The notes under the pieces were generated by a model that was not told where the DNA came from, made no database searches, and saw only the letters and a list, made by a program, of their open reading frames with translations. From assembly GCF_002633015.1 (NCBI RefSeq), contig NZ_NSIU01000009.1, positions 1 to 64,000 on the forward strand: DNA of 64,000 nucleotides, read 5' to 3'. Source of the stretch: Sulfuricurvum sp. PD_MW2. Lineage in GTDB: Bacteria; Campylobacterota; Campylobacteria; Campylobacterales; Sulfurimonadaceae. This document shows, one piece after another, positions 1-8,098 of this stretch. Every line of letters begins with the position of its first letter. The stretch's first letter is position 1. The position numbers and the translations under genes are program-made.

Positions 1-541
1 ACTGTTAGTGATTCCAGTAAGCTCCAAAAATTCACTTGCAGATATTTATGATAAAGCAAAAGAAATTCACACAGAAAAATATACATATGATACTACAACG
101 AGAGAAGAAGAAAGTGGGAATGATAAAACTCCAATACATTCACAAAGTTATGTCATCTCAAAATTTAATGGTATTTCTACGGTTCAAATTGGCTCTATTG
201 TATATTCAAAATATGACAGCAATAACACAGTTGGAGCAAAAGAATCAATTCACGCTATTATCAATTGTGATATTGAACGTAATACAGGAAAAGATTGTCT
301 CGATAATACCGATATGCTTGGAAATGGAATTATGTTCTCTTTCTTAGAAGCTTACGATGCAAATAAATCTGAGATATATCATCAAAAGATCATGAAATGT
401 ATTCATGACCAAACATGTAATAATGAAGTAGAAGATGGAAACTTAATTTTTCATGTCTTTCGCAAACCAATCAAAATTACGGAAAACAATATTGAATGGA
501 GTGATATTATTGATGATATTTCTATTACTATCATAAAATAA
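1..541 (+). CDS. hypothetical protein, 5' end cut by window edge
   Basis: I do not recognise this protein. The reading frame is open from base 2, so the track's GTG at base 8 may not be the true start and the gene probably begins outside the window. The visible 177 residues are hydrophilic, with no signal peptide or membrane segment, many Asp/Asn/Ile residues, and three cysteines in the middle and C-terminal parts. The coding sequence is clearly richer in A+T than the following genes, which hints at a different origin. A short inverted repeat (CCACTC/GAGTGG, 557-572) follows the stop codon. Confidence 0.6.
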   Translation, partial: LLVIPVSSKNSLADIYDKAKEIHTEKYTYDTTTREEESGNDKTPIHSQSYVISKFNGISTVQIGSIVYSKYDSNNTVGAKESIHAIINCDIERNTGKDCLDNTDMLGNGIMFSFLEAYDANKSEIYHQKIMKCIHDQTCNNEVEDGNLIFHVFRKPIKITENNIEWSDIIDDISITIIK

Positions 542-612
542 TTTTTTCCCTCCTTTCCACTCTCCTGAGTGGGAATATGCTACTATTCCGCCAAAAAATC
601 TTTAAGAGTCTT

Positions 613-1101
613 ATGCATATACTTCCCGTCACCGAAACCAATCTCCATATCTATCATAATCTCGCCCAATGCTATGAGGCTGAGTTCTCTCCCCTCACGG
701 GTAAAAAACCCGATGAATCAGGGTTCTTTGCCCTCGATACCGCTATAAGAGATCATGTACTGGGCTATCTGCTCTATATCGGTGAGACTCCCGCTGGGCT
801 CGCCGCGATTGCATCCAAAGAAAACAATTGTTTCGAAATGTGCGAATTCTATGTCGTTCCCCTCTTTCGCAAAAATGATGCTGGGATGCGCTTTGCTCAC
901 GCAATCTGGACACGCCACCATGGAACATGGGAGATTAAACAGATCGAGGGGGCTGAGTACGCCACGGCATTTTGGCGCAAAGCGATCCAACGCTTTCACG
1001 ATACTCCCTATAATGAAGATCACTACAACGACCCGTATTGGGGCAATGTCCTTCGTCAAACATTTACTATCACTTCATCAAGCATACAAAATCTCTCTTG
1101 A
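613..1101 (+). CDS. GNAT-like N-acetyltransferase family protein
   Basis: This 162-residue protein looks like a small GNAT-fold acetyltransferase. The central strands (GYLLYIGETPAGLAAI, then CEFYVVPLFRKNDAGMRFA) resemble motif A of the family, where a basic patch followed by Gly-x-Gly/Ala binds acetyl-CoA; here the loop is RKNDAGMRF. The C-terminal Trp-rich part would form the splayed last strands. The track starts at 577, but the ATG at 613 begins MHILPV and has an AAGAG stretch just before it, so I prefer it. The substrate cannot be read from the sequence. The family assignment is moderate. Confidence 0.65.
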   Translation: MHILPVTETNLHIYHNLAQCYEAEFSPLTGKKPDESGFFALDTAIRDHVLGYLLYIGETPAGLAAIASKENNCFEMCEFYVVPLFRKNDAGMRFAHAIWTRHHGTWEIKQIEGAEYATAFWRKAIQRFHDTPYNEDHYNDPYWGNVLRQTFTITSSSIQNLS

Positions 1102-1133
1102 TTTCAATCAATCCCTTTTCTCTGTCTCTCTCG

Positions 1134-1139
1134 TATAAT
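1134..1139 (+). promoter_or_regulatory. -10 box TATAAT for the following membrane protein
   Basis: A perfect TATAAT sits just after the preceding gene, with the predicted transcription start near 1146. This leaves a leader of about 22 nt before the AAAGGGG Shine-Dalgarno and the proposed ATT start at 1168. No convincing -35 hexamer is seen. Confidence 0.5.
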
Positions 1140-1167
1140 TCCCTATTATTGATCTAAAGGGGTCACC

Positions 1168-1584
1168 ATTTTTTACACGACCATTCATACCATTCATCTC
1201 CTCTCGGCATTTGTCTATGGAGGATTTTTATTTGTTGATTATCTGTTCCTCTCCAAAATGACGCAAACACTTACACGCGAAGAGCATGCTCGGGCTCGCG
1301 AAGCGATCATGATGCACGTGCGCAAAGTTGTCCCTTATGCGCTCTTTGTCGCTGTTGGGAGCGGAATGTACCTTATCACTCAAGTATTCGGTGAAATACG
1401 TCCTGAGGGATTGAGTATGTTTCAAACCCTTTTACTTATCAAAGCCCTATTTGGAATGTGGCTTGGGATACGGGGATTTAACCAAAAAATATTCGGCATA
1501 AATCCATGGGTATTTAAAACGCATACCCTCCCCTTTTTTCTTGTCGTTGCAATACTCATCCTCTCCCAATTTATGCATTTATAA
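1168..1584 (+). CDS. small integral membrane protein, probable ATT start
   Basis: The track starts this protein at an ATG (1258), but the frame stays open upstream and encodes a good transmembrane helix (HLLSAFVYGGFLFVDYLFL) with His residues near its start. The only sensible initiation site before that helix is ATT at 1168, preceded by AAAGGGG at a normal spacing. From there the protein is 138 residues with about four membrane spans, ending in a Leu/Ile-rich helix. The layout resembles small heme- or copper-associated inner-membrane proteins of the CopD type, but I cannot name a family. The function is unknown. Confidence 0.7.
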   Translation: MFYTTIHTIHLLSAFVYGGFLFVDYLFLSKMTQTLTREEHARAREAIMMHVRKVVPYALFVAVGSGMYLITQVFGEIRPEGLSMFQTLLLIKALFGMWLGIRGFNQKIFGINPWVFKTHTLPFFLVVAILILSQFMHL

Positions 1585-1595
1585 CTCCGCCTATT

Positions 1596-1619
1596 TTATC
1601 TTTGAATATTCAAAGATAA
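1596..1619. repeat. perfect 24-bp palindrome
   Basis: TTATCTTTGAAT is followed directly by its reverse complement. The element lies between the membrane protein stop (1584) and the -10 box of the next gene (1636-1641), so it covers the expected -35 position. It could be an operator for a dimeric repressor or a 10-bp stem-loop with an ATAT loop. No T-run follows, so a classical terminator is less likely. Confidence 0.7.
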
Positions 1620-1635
1620 CACTATCCTACTTTGC

Positions 1636-1641
1636 TACAAT
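1636..1641 (+). promoter_or_regulatory. extended -10 box TGC-TACAAT
   Basis: TACAAT preceded by TGC lies 35 nt before the ATG of the small secreted protein. The mRNA leader would contain the CACGGAGAT ribosome-binding sequence. Confidence 0.45.
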
Positions 1642-1675
1642 ATAGCACTTCAATCTATTTCACACGGAGATATGT

Positions 1676-1981
1676 ATGAAACAAAAATACCTTCTTACGG
1701 CGCTTTTAACCCTCCCTCTCACGGTATTCGCTTACGGACCGATCAACACATGGTACGGCGGTACCACATACGTCGGCAATGTAGAAACATCCGGGTTGAT
1801 ATGGAATTGTACGGGTGGAACCTGTATCCTAAAAGGTCCTTATGGCGATGGGTTGAACATGGCTGTCTGCCAAGATCTATCACGCAAAGTCGGAGGTTTG
1901 AGCTACTACTATAATGATACGGGAATGGTCTGGAGCAAGACGAAAAATTCAGCGCTTTTGGATCAGTGTAACGGGAAATAA
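1676..1981 (+). CDS. small secreted protein
   Basis: A 101-residue protein with a clear Sec signal peptide (Lys-rich start, then LLTALLTLPLTVFA, cleavage probably after Ala19). The mature part of about 80 residues is Gly- and Tyr-rich and has four cysteines (WNCTGGTC, AVCQD, LDQCN), which could form two disulfides in the periplasm. CACGGAG precedes the ATG at a good distance. I do not recognise the family. The overlapping ORF at 1672 in another frame is a shadow. Confidence 0.75.
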   Translation: MKQKYLLTALLTLPLTVFAYGPINTWYGGTTYVGNVETSGLIWNCTGGTCILKGPYGDGLNMAVCQDLSRKVGGLSYYYNDTGMVWSKTKNSALLDQCNGK

Positions 1982-2020
1982 TAAACCCGCGTAAATCCAA
2001 GAATATCTAGGAGGGTCATT

Positions 2021-2647
2021 GTGAATCGGATAATGCTCGAATCGGAATTCTTTCCAATACTCGTGATTTTATTCCTAGGCGTAGCTCTATGGCTGCTCCA
2101 TATCGGTGTCCAAAACCATTATCTGCTCTCACTTGATCAAAAAGCAGCAGAGTGGTTTCATTCCATCCGAAATCATCGATTGGACGATTTCTTCTCAACC
2201 GTTACGTGGATGGGATCGCTTTGGATTCTTCTGCCGTTGTACATTGCTATCATCCTTGTATTTCAACATGACAATACCTCTTTAGAAAAATCACTTGGGA
2301 TTGCTTTTTTCGGTACGATTGTTACCACATACGCACTCAAATATATGCTGAATCGTCCTCGTCCTCACCTATATGCAATGATAGAGGAGGTACCTCTCGA
2401 CCCCTCGTTTCCAAGTGCCCATTCTGCCCAAATTGCCGCTTTTTCACTGGGGATTCTCCTCGCTGTCCATCATAATGCCGGATTATTAACCGTTATGACA
2501 ATCGTGCTTGGGAGTGTTTGCCTCTTGGTTTTCATGTCGAGGATGTATCTTCAGGTTCATTTTCTAACTGACGTTCTATCTGGAATTTTAGTCGCTCTCA
2601 TCTGGGGAGTCATCTCTTATTCGATTGTACGCAAAGGGGGCATATAA
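2021..2647 (+). CDS. PAP2-family phosphatase
   Basis: A membrane-bound acid phosphatase of the PAP2 type, expected to remove phosphate from lipid pyrophosphates or phosphatidate at the periplasmic face. The three catalytic motifs are visible: K107-x6-RP (KYMLNRPRP), PSAHS at 131-135 and SR-x5-H-x3-D at 173-184. About six membrane helices surround them. The start is GTG with a strong AGGAGGG seven bases upstream. The stop overlaps the start of the diacylglycerol kinase gene (TAATG), so the two are translated together and probably act on the same phosphatidate/diacylglycerol pool or undecaprenyl pyrophosphate. Length 208 residues is normal. Confidence 0.9.
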   Translation: MNRIMLESEFFPILVILFLGVALWLLHIGVQNHYLLSLDQKAAEWFHSIRNHRLDDFFSTVTWMGSLWILLPLYIAIILVFQHDNTSLEKSLGIAFFGTIVTTYALKYMLNRPRPHLYAMIEEVPLDPSFPSAHSAQIAAFSLGILLAVHHNAGLLTVMTIVLGSVCLLVFMSRMYLQVHFLTDVLSGILVALIWGVISYSIVRKGGI

Positions 2648-3033
2648 TGAAAAATAAATTTCTCGAAACTGGCGAACAGGGATACCATCCGCTACGCAAA
2701 TTTAAAATCATACTCTCGGGACTGCGATACGCCGTACTCCATGATTTCAGTGTCCTTTATAAAATTGTCGTATCACTGATTTTGCTCATTCCGGTAATGA
2801 TCTATAGAGAATGGCTTGACGCTTCACTGATTATCCTCGCCACCGGTTTTATGATTGCCGGAGAGATTTTCAATACCGCTATCGAAGCCGTTTGTGATTT
2901 TATGGAAACCCGTTATAACGAGAAGATAAAAATCATCAAAGATATCTCCGCAGCCGCAGCCGGAATCACGATATTTGTATGGATGGCTGTATTGGGATAT
3001 GAGTTGTTTAAAGTGTTACCTCATTTAAGATAG
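2647..3033 (+). CDS. dgkA: diacylglycerol kinase (DgkA type)
   Basis: DgkA phosphorylates diacylglycerol (or undecaprenol) with ATP in the inner membrane. The protein is 128 residues, as usual for this family, with three membrane helices and the diagnostic segment GEIFNTAIEAVCDFM, whose Glu and Asn residues bind Mg-ATP. The second conserved part, IKIIKDISAAAAG, follows. Its ATG overlaps the PAP2 stop by one base, so the pair forms an operon with opposite reactions: one removes and one adds a lipid phosphate. Confidence 0.92.
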   Translation: MKNKFLETGEQGYHPLRKFKIILSGLRYAVLHDFSVLYKIVVSLILLIPVMIYREWLDASLIILATGFMIAGEIFNTAIEAVCDFMETRYNEKIKIIKDISAAAAGITIFVWMAVLGYELFKVLPHLR

Positions 3034-3087
3034 CATCATTGAACAACACAGAAAATTATTACCGGATATTTTTCAAAAAGGCAAAAA

Positions 3088-3327
3088 ATGAAACATTTTG
3101 ATACAGGTTCTATCGTCGTGATCGCTATCACCTTTATCCTCTTTTCGCTGGCTCTGTTTTTTACGGGATTTACACACGATCTCCTACTGGAAGCGGGAGT
3201 TTTTCTGGTTTCGGTGAAATTGATCATCATGAACTATAAATCAAGTGTCTCAGCAGAACGTATCCACAATGAGCTTGGAGAGATCAAAACATTACTTGAA
3301 GAACTCAAACACACGAAAGAGCTATAA
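3088..3327 (+). CDS. small two-helix membrane protein
   Basis: A 79-residue protein with two hydrophobic helices (IVVIAITFILFSLALFF and LLLEAGVFLVSVKLIIM) and a charged C-terminal helix that looks coiled-coil forming (HNELGEIKTLLEELKH). AAAAAGG precedes the ATG. It follows dgkA by 54 nt on the same strand. No family or function is recognised. Confidence 0.65.
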   Translation: MKHFDTGSIVVIAITFILFSLALFFTGFTHDLLLEAGVFLVSVKLIIMNYKSSVSAERIHNELGEIKTLLEELKHTKEL

Positions 3328-3430
3328 AAACTATCTCTATCAGGGAAGTATTTCACGCCAAAACTTTTTCGTTATCGGTTAAAACACCTATTTAATTCGT
3401 CAATTACTGTTATGTTTCATTTTATTATGC

Positions 3431-3436
3431 TATAGT
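3431..3436 (+). promoter_or_regulatory. extended -10 box TATGC-TATAGT
   Basis: TATAGT preceded by TATGC lies 28 nt upstream of the ATG at 3465; the leader then carries AAAGGGGAG as ribosome-binding site. This is the most promoter-like sequence in the 137-nt gap after the two-helix protein. Confidence 0.45.
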
Positions 3437-3464
3437 TATTGCATCTTGATCTAAAGGGGAGATA

Positions 3465-3899
3465 ATGAAACGTTTGTTTATGGCAACAGCGCTTGCCGCA
3501 ATAACTACTTCAACGCTAACATTTGCAGCCGATGTGGGGGTTTCGATCAGCATCGGTCAACCCGGATTTTACGGTCGAATCGATATCGGTGATTTTCCAA
3601 ATCCCAGACTCATCTATGCACAACCTGTCATCATAGATCGGGGAGTACGAATGCACCAAGGACCAATCTACTTGCGTGTTCCGCCTGGGCATGCCAAACA
3701 TTGGAAAAAACACTGTCACGAATACAATGCCTGCGGTGAGCAGGTTTATTTTGTCCATAATGATTGGTATGAACGCGAGTATGTTCCACGCTATCAAGAA
3801 CAGCATCGCGACCGTAGAGATGAACGTCAAGACGATTACAGAGACGATCGTCATGCCAACCAAAAGAATGAAGGCAAAGGTCACGGACATAATCATTAA
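3465..3899 (+). CDS. exported protein with charged, His-rich tail
   Basis: The 144-residue protein has a Sec signal peptide (cleavage near LTFAAD). Its core VSISIGQPGFYGRIDIGDFP and the segment VPPGHAKHWKKHCHEYNACG match a small uncharacterised proteobacterial family of periplasmic proteins that I know only as hypothetical. The tail is very polar (Asp/Arg repeats) and ends GHGHNH, a plausible metal-binding end. AAAGGGGAG is the ribosome-binding site. The metal role is inference only. Confidence 0.75.
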   Translation: MKRLFMATALAAITTSTLTFAADVGVSISIGQPGFYGRIDIGDFPNPRLIYAQPVIIDRGVRMHQGPIYLRVPPGHAKHWKKHCHEYNACGEQVYFVHNDWYEREYVPRYQEQHRDRRDERQDDYRDDRHANQKNEGKGHGHNH

Positions 3900-3910
3900 G
3901 GTATTTACCT

Positions 3911-4933
3911 ATGGAAATCACATACGCGCATGATACCCTTAAAGACGCTGATTTTACTCTCAACAGTATCCTCGATATCTCCAATCAAGGGTTCTGGGAC
4001 TGGAACGCCTTAACAGGACATGTTTATCGCAGTATCGGTTGGTATCGTATGCTCGGATATGATCATATTGTGTTCAAAAACGATGTATTTACATGGGAGA
4101 ACATCATCCATCCCGAAGATTATGATAGAGTAATGGAACATTTTGAATCTTATATTCATGGAGACATCCCTGAATATAGGATCGAATATCGATGTCGAAA
4201 ATCAGACAACACCTATCTGTGGATTCAAGACAGCGGAAAAATCATCCAAAAAAACAGTGATGGAACCGTCCTGCGTATGATCGGGGCTCATACCAATATC
4301 CATGATTTCAAACGCTCTCAAGAAAAGCTTCTCCACCAAAACGAATTGCTCATGAACGATAATCTTTCTCTGGATGCTCTGGTAAAAGAGAGAACCGAAG
4401 AGCTCAATCTCATCAATAAAAAACTCCAAGTGCAAATCCAAGAGGTCGAATACAATGCTTCACATGACCGTCTGACAGGATTGTACAACCGACGGGAATT
4501 TGAATCGATTTTTGAAAAAGAGATGCATCGCGCCAAACGCTATTTGTATCCTCTTAGTGTCGTTTTGTTCGATATAGATGATTTCAAAAAAATCAATGAT
4601 ACGTATGGACATAAAATTGGAGATGAAGTTTTAATCGGAATCTCTATTCTAGTCCAAAAAATCATTCGGCAAAGTGATACTATCGCTCGATGGGGCGGAG
4701 AAGAGTTTATCGTCATTTTTCCCGAAAGTGATTTAGAAAACACCAAAGTAAAAGCCGAAACCATCCGCGCTGCGATTGATCGTGAAATATTCCCTAAAAA
4801 TCTCCATGTAACCTGCAGTTTCGGTGTCACAACCTATCTCAAAGAAGATACATCTGATTCCTTGTTTATACGATGTGACAATGCGCTCTATCAAGCAAAA
4901 AACCTAGGGAAAAACAACGTCCAAGAGGGATAA
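3911..4933 (+). CDS. PAS-GGDEF diguanylate cyclase
   Basis: Predicted to make cyclic di-GMP from two GTP. A PAS domain of the PAS_3 type spans about residues 20-130 (GFWDWNALTG, then HPEDYDRVMEH, ending with the IGAHTNIHDFK linker). A coiled-coil follows (135-180), then a GGDEF domain with D-x-LTGLYNRR at 186-195, DIDDFKKIND at 221-230 and the active-site GGEEF at 262-266. RQSD at 253-256, five residues before GGEEF, is an intact product-inhibition site. No membrane segment is present, so the sensor is cytosolic; its ligand cannot be read. The ATG is 11 nt after the preceding stop. Confidence 0.93.
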   Translation: MEITYAHDTLKDADFTLNSILDISNQGFWDWNALTGHVYRSIGWYRMLGYDHIVFKNDVFTWENIIHPEDYDRVMEHFESYIHGDIPEYRIEYRCRKSDNTYLWIQDSGKIIQKNSDGTVLRMIGAHTNIHDFKRSQEKLLHQNELLMNDNLSLDALVKERTEELNLINKKLQVQIQEVEYNASHDRLTGLYNRREFESIFEKEMHRAKRYLYPLSVVLFDIDDFKKINDTYGHKIGDEVLIGISILVQKIIRQSDTIARWGGEEFIVIFPESDLENTKVKAETIRAAIDREIFPKNLHVTCSFGVTTYLKEDTSDSLFIRCDNALYQAKNLGKNNVQEG

Positions 4934-4951
4934 GCATACTGAAAATGATGG

Positions 4952-4957
4952 TAAAAT
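4952..4957 (+). promoter_or_regulatory. -10 box TAAAAT close to a start codon
   Basis: GGTAAAAT ends six bases before the ATG of the DRGH nuclease, and no Shine-Dalgarno lies between. If used, transcription would begin at or next to the start codon, giving a leaderless mRNA. Confidence 0.4.
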
Positions 4958-4963
4958 TCCTCC

Positions 4964-5794
4964 ATGAAACTTTATCTTACACTCATAACATCATTAACGT
5001 TCACCACCGTACTATTTTCCGCATCAACACAGTGTGACGGATTCTACTACAGCAACGAAGCTCCCGATATTGTAAATGCCAAACTGTTCCCTAAAACCAA
5101 AGAGCTCTGCTACAGCGGCTTTGCCATCATGCACTCCGGAGTATCACGCACACCGCTTTGGAGCGCTGAGCATCTTACCCGCGAGGGACTTCAGCATAAA
5201 AGCAAACGGACCAACGATTTTCATCCTGAAGAGCAGTTGCCCCCTGATGAGCGTGCTGAACTTGAAGATTATGCACGATCGGGCTATGATCGCGGGCACT
5301 TAGCACCTGCAGCCGATATGGGAAACAAACAAGCGCAGCATGAATGTTTTACACTCGCCAATATGGTTCCACAAGTGTCCGAGAACAACCGCGGAATTTG
5401 GTCGGCTATCGAAGGTTCAACTCGCCATCTGACCAATCAAAAAGGCTCCCTTTACGTAATCACCGGACCAATTTTCAGCGGTTCGCAAGTGAAACGGATC
5501 GGAGGTCGTGTCCTCGTTCCTACCAAACTGTACAAAGCGATTTATGATCCATCCAGCGGTGAAGGTGCCGCTTATCTGGTTACAAATGCAGCGGGTAATA
5601 ACTATGAAGTGATCAGCATCGCTGAACTTGAAAAACAAAGCGGAATAAAATTTTTCCCGAAAATGAGTACATCTGCCAAAGAAAAAACCATGACTTTACC
5701 CGAACCGCAGGGGTACAAAGGCAATTCTTACCAGAATAGATCAAATCAGGATATAATCGATATGATCGAAAAAATTTTAAAACGGATGTTCTGA
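4964..5794 (+). CDS. DNA/RNA non-specific endonuclease, exported
   Basis: A sugar-non-specific nuclease of the NucA/Serratia (beta-beta-alpha metal) type. Residues 1-20 form a Sec signal peptide (LTLITSLTFTTVLFSAS), so it acts in the periplasm or outside. The catalytic DRGH is at 109-112 within YDRGHLAPAADM, and the metal-binding Asn and the general pattern NMVPQ...ENNRGIW at 133-146 follow. Length 276 is usual. It could degrade incoming or extracellular DNA. A hypothetical gene follows after one base. The ATG has no Shine-Dalgarno. Confidence 0.92.
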   Translation: MKLYLTLITSLTFTTVLFSASTQCDGFYYSNEAPDIVNAKLFPKTKELCYSGFAIMHSGVSRTPLWSAEHLTREGLQHKSKRTNDFHPEEQLPPDERAELEDYARSGYDRGHLAPAADMGNKQAQHECFTLANMVPQVSENNRGIWSAIEGSTRHLTNQKGSLYVITGPIFSGSQVKRIGGRVLVPTKLYKAIYDPSSGEGAAYLVTNAAGNNYEVISIAELEKQSGIKFFPKMSTSAKEKTMTLPEPQGYKGNSYQNRSNQDIIDMIEKILKRMF

Positions 5795-5795
5795 A

Positions 5796-6050
5796 ATGCC
5801 CACACAATCTTTTATGGCATACGAAAATGAAACTGATGCTTTCCAAATCGATTCGCTCACAGTCGAGAATCGTTTGGATCGCATCTCGATTTACGGCTCG
5901 CTGGACCTCACGAAAAATCGTCACGGTCTCGAATCGGCATTGAAATTGAAACGTATCATCGATGCGTCGATTGATGCACTCAAGCGAGACAAAAACCTAC
6001 CTGATCAAATTACAACCGTTGCAGCAGAGAGTGTTGAGAACCCTTTTTAA
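5796..6050 (+). CDS. small hypothetical protein
   Basis: An 84-residue soluble protein one base downstream of the nuclease gene, so co-transcribed with it. It has a segment rich in charged residues (DLTKNRHGLESALKLKRIIDASIDALKRD) that would form a helix. I recognise no family, though short proteins of this kind are common in Campylobacterota. No link to nuclease function can be shown. Confidence 0.65.
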   Translation: MPTQSFMAYENETDAFQIDSLTVENRLDRISIYGSLDLTKNRHGLESALKLKRIIDASIDALKRDKNLPDQITTVAAESVENPF

Positions 6051-6098
6051 AAAAATTTACTCAACGAGGGTGTAGCTACATTCATTGAAAACATTGTT

Positions 6099-6476
6099 CT
6101 ATGCATCCGTATGGACGATATGATTTGCCTGAACCATCCGTTCACAGACAGAATCTATACTTTCCCCTTTTTTCAAAAAAATCAAACTCCCTTTTAATCC
6201 GAATTGGGGATAAAAATTGATCAGTTTCTCCAGCGCGCGACCTGCACCGATATGATCTACAAAAGTAAATAATACGGCAATGTAGTGTTCATTCACCTTT
6301 TTTATAATATCGCTTTGGCGTACACTGTCCATCAAATGTGCTTTATCTATATCGTATTCATCACATGCTACTAAGGCAAAATTGGCTTCAATGTTATATC
6401 GCTCGAGTGTGTAAAGTGCCATTTTAATATCTTGTTCAAATGCAAGTTTCAAATCGACGACACTAAGCTCTTTCAT
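6099..6476 (-). CDS. degenerate GGDEF-like protein
   Basis: I do not recognise a named family, but the 125 residues resemble the second half of a GGDEF domain. It has SDIIKKVNEHYIAVLF where the active loop would be (no GGDEF signature), an alpha/beta segment (AGRALEKLINFYP) and a C-terminal GSLIFLKKGESIDSVCERMVQA, which matches the usual end of GGDEF domains. It cannot make cyclic di-GMP. It might bind a nucleotide or partner. GAGAGAATGAA lies at the start. It is transcribed away from the following exported protein. Confidence 0.6.
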   Translation of the reverse strand: MKELSVVDLKLAFEQDIKMALYTLERYNIEANFALVACDEYDIDKAHLMDSVRQSDIIKKVNEHYIAVLFTFVDHIGAGRALEKLINFYPQFGLKGSLIFLKKGESIDSVCERMVQANHIVHTDA

Positions 6477-6573
6477 TTCATTCTCTCTTCAAATAATGGT
6501 TAAAAATCGTATTTTATCGCATTTAACTCTTATCTCAATGAAGATAAAATAACTCTTTTCAAAAGGGATCAAG

Positions 6574-7140
6574 ATGTTCAAAATAAAATCACTCGTAATA
6601 GCATCATGTTTATGGTTCGGTTCTGCCTACGGAGCAGAAAATACAACCGCATGGGAACTATTCGCATGGATGGAAGATTCTCTCAAAGGGGAATGGAAAC
6701 TCTCATCAGCACAAACCGGTACCGAATCGTATAAACATAAAGCGGTTCTCCCTCTCCTCGGTACCGATACGACGGCTATGGCATTCAAACTCATCGGTGG
6801 AGAAGTGACCCTCCAAGAAGATCTCCTCCCGGGTACCGCTAAACAAATGGTGAGCATGTATCATTGCAAAGAGATCGCGTGCACCAATATCAAAGCGACC
6901 CATTACTGCTCGAAACAAAATCAACCCGAATTTATCGCCAATTTGCGCGAAAGCACCCCGAATCGAATCGTATTTGACTGCGATATGAGTACTGAACTCT
7001 GTCAGTCGGATGAAGACCATATCCACCAAATCATCCATGAACTCTCTAACAACGGCAAACATCTCAAAAGTTCCTATTTTTCGTGGAAAGATAAAAAACT
7101 AAGTTCCACCCATTCCATCTACCATTTCGACCGCAAATAG
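6574..7140 (+). CDS. exported hypothetical protein
   Basis: The 188-residue protein starts with a typical Sec signal peptide (VIASCLWFGSAYGAEN). The mature domain contains five cysteines (YHCKEIACTN, HYCSKQ, DCDMSTELCQS), fit for disulfides in the periplasm, and it ends in a short strand-rich tail. AAAAGGG lies upstream of the ATG. No family is recognised. Confidence 0.7.
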   Translation: MFKIKSLVIASCLWFGSAYGAENTTAWELFAWMEDSLKGEWKLSSAQTGTESYKHKAVLPLLGTDTTAMAFKLIGGEVTLQEDLLPGTAKQMVSMYHCKEIACTNIKATHYCSKQNQPEFIANLRESTPNRIVFDCDMSTELCQSDEDHIHQIIHELSNNGKHLKSSYFSWKDKKLSSTHSIYHFDRK

Positions 7141-7149
7141 CCATTTGGC

Positions 7150-7155
7150 TATAAT
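7150..7155 (+). promoter_or_regulatory. -10 box GGC-TATAAT
   Basis: A perfect TATAAT lies 28 nt before the ATG of the DUF234 protein gene. The leader carries AAGGGTATC before the ATG. Confidence 0.5.
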
Positions 7156-7183
7156 GCGCTAATTATTATAAGGGTATCCATCC

Positions 7184-8098
7184 ATGTCTACATCCCCAAC
7201 ACTTCTCCAACAATTCCGTTCGTTTTGTTTTCAAAACAATGCTACCGATGTCGAAAAAGCAATCGAGTATTTCGCCGTTTTCGGAGGGATGGGGTACAGT
7301 GTCGATATGTCCAAGCCCCTCGAAGAGCTAATCGATGAGAAGATACTCAAAAACTATCGCTATATCCATGCCGATTTGACCAAAATCACCCAAAGCAACA
7401 AAGCGCATCATGCCCTCCTCTCGGCAGTCGCTTTAGGTGATCGCCGTGAGTACTCAGCCTACCGACGTGCCGATCTCAGTCGAAAAGAAGGAGAGGAGTC
7501 GGCTGCCTTTTTAATCAAATTCGGATTACTCTCTCGACAATCTTCCCAAGCAGATCCCGTCGATGAGAAGGAAGAAGTCTCTCCCCGCCTTCTCTTTACC
7601 GCTCCGTTTTACCGTTTCTGGTTCGCTTCCGTTTCTCCGTATTACAAGGGGGTCAAAGAGGGAGATTTCAACGAAATGAAATTGAAGTGGGAAAATACCA
7701 AACAAAGCTTCTTCGATCAGATCTACGAAGGGTTGGTCATTGCTCTTGTCAAACAAAGTTTCAAAGAGGACTGGATTGTTAAAATCGGTTCTTACTGGGA
7801 TAAAACGAACGAAATCGAAATTTTAGGAAAAACCAAAGGGGGAAAAGTAATCGCGGGATTGTGCAAATATTCAAAATCCAAGGCCAATAAAAGCGAACTT
7901 GCCAAGCTTCAGGAAAAATGTGCAAAAGCCTCACTCACAGCCGATATTTTTATAGTTTTTTCAAAAAGCGGTTTTTCCAGCGAGTTCAAAAAAGAGAAAA
8001 GCGAAACACTCAAACTTTACACCCTAAAAAATTTAAAAAGTTTGTTAGAGGATCTTAGCGACAAAGATCTCCTCGTCCACACCAATAAAAAGTACTAA
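7184..8098 (+). CDS. DUF234 domain protein without ATPase domain
   Basis: The C-terminal part (about 150-290) matches DUF234, the domain usually found behind archaeal-type P-loop ATPases and thought to have a restriction-nuclease-like fold. A motif YWDKTNEIEILGKTKGGKVIAGLCKY has the E-x-E...x-K spacing of that fold. The N-terminal part looks helical and may be a winged helix. The usual ATPase domain is missing, so this is a stand-alone form. It is 304 residues with no membrane segment. Function is unknown; nucleic acid binding is inference. Confidence 0.75.
   Translation: MSTSPTLLQQFRSFCFQNNATDVEKAIEYFAVFGGMGYSVDMSKPLEELIDEKILKNYRYIHADLTKITQSNKAHHALLSAVALGDRREYSAYRRADLSRKEGEESAAFLIKFGLLSRQSSQADPVDEKEEVSPRLLFTAPFYRFWFASVSPYYKGVKEGDFNEMKLKWENTKQSFFDQIYEGLVIALVKQSFKEDWIVKIGSYWDKTNEIEILGKTKGGKVIAGLCKYSKSKANKSELAKLQEKCAKASLTADIFIVFSKSGFSSEFKKEKSETLKLYTLKNLKSLLEDLSDKDLLVHTNKKY

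Noticed and set aside
542-575. T-run followed by a hairpin as terminator of the first ORF
   Set aside because: The T-run precedes the stem on the plus strand and no T-run follows, so it does not fit a rho-independent terminator.
718-1059. 113-residue minus-strand ORF over the first GNAT gene
   Set aside because: Antisense shadow without a ribosome-binding site; the plus-strand GNAT frame is coherent.
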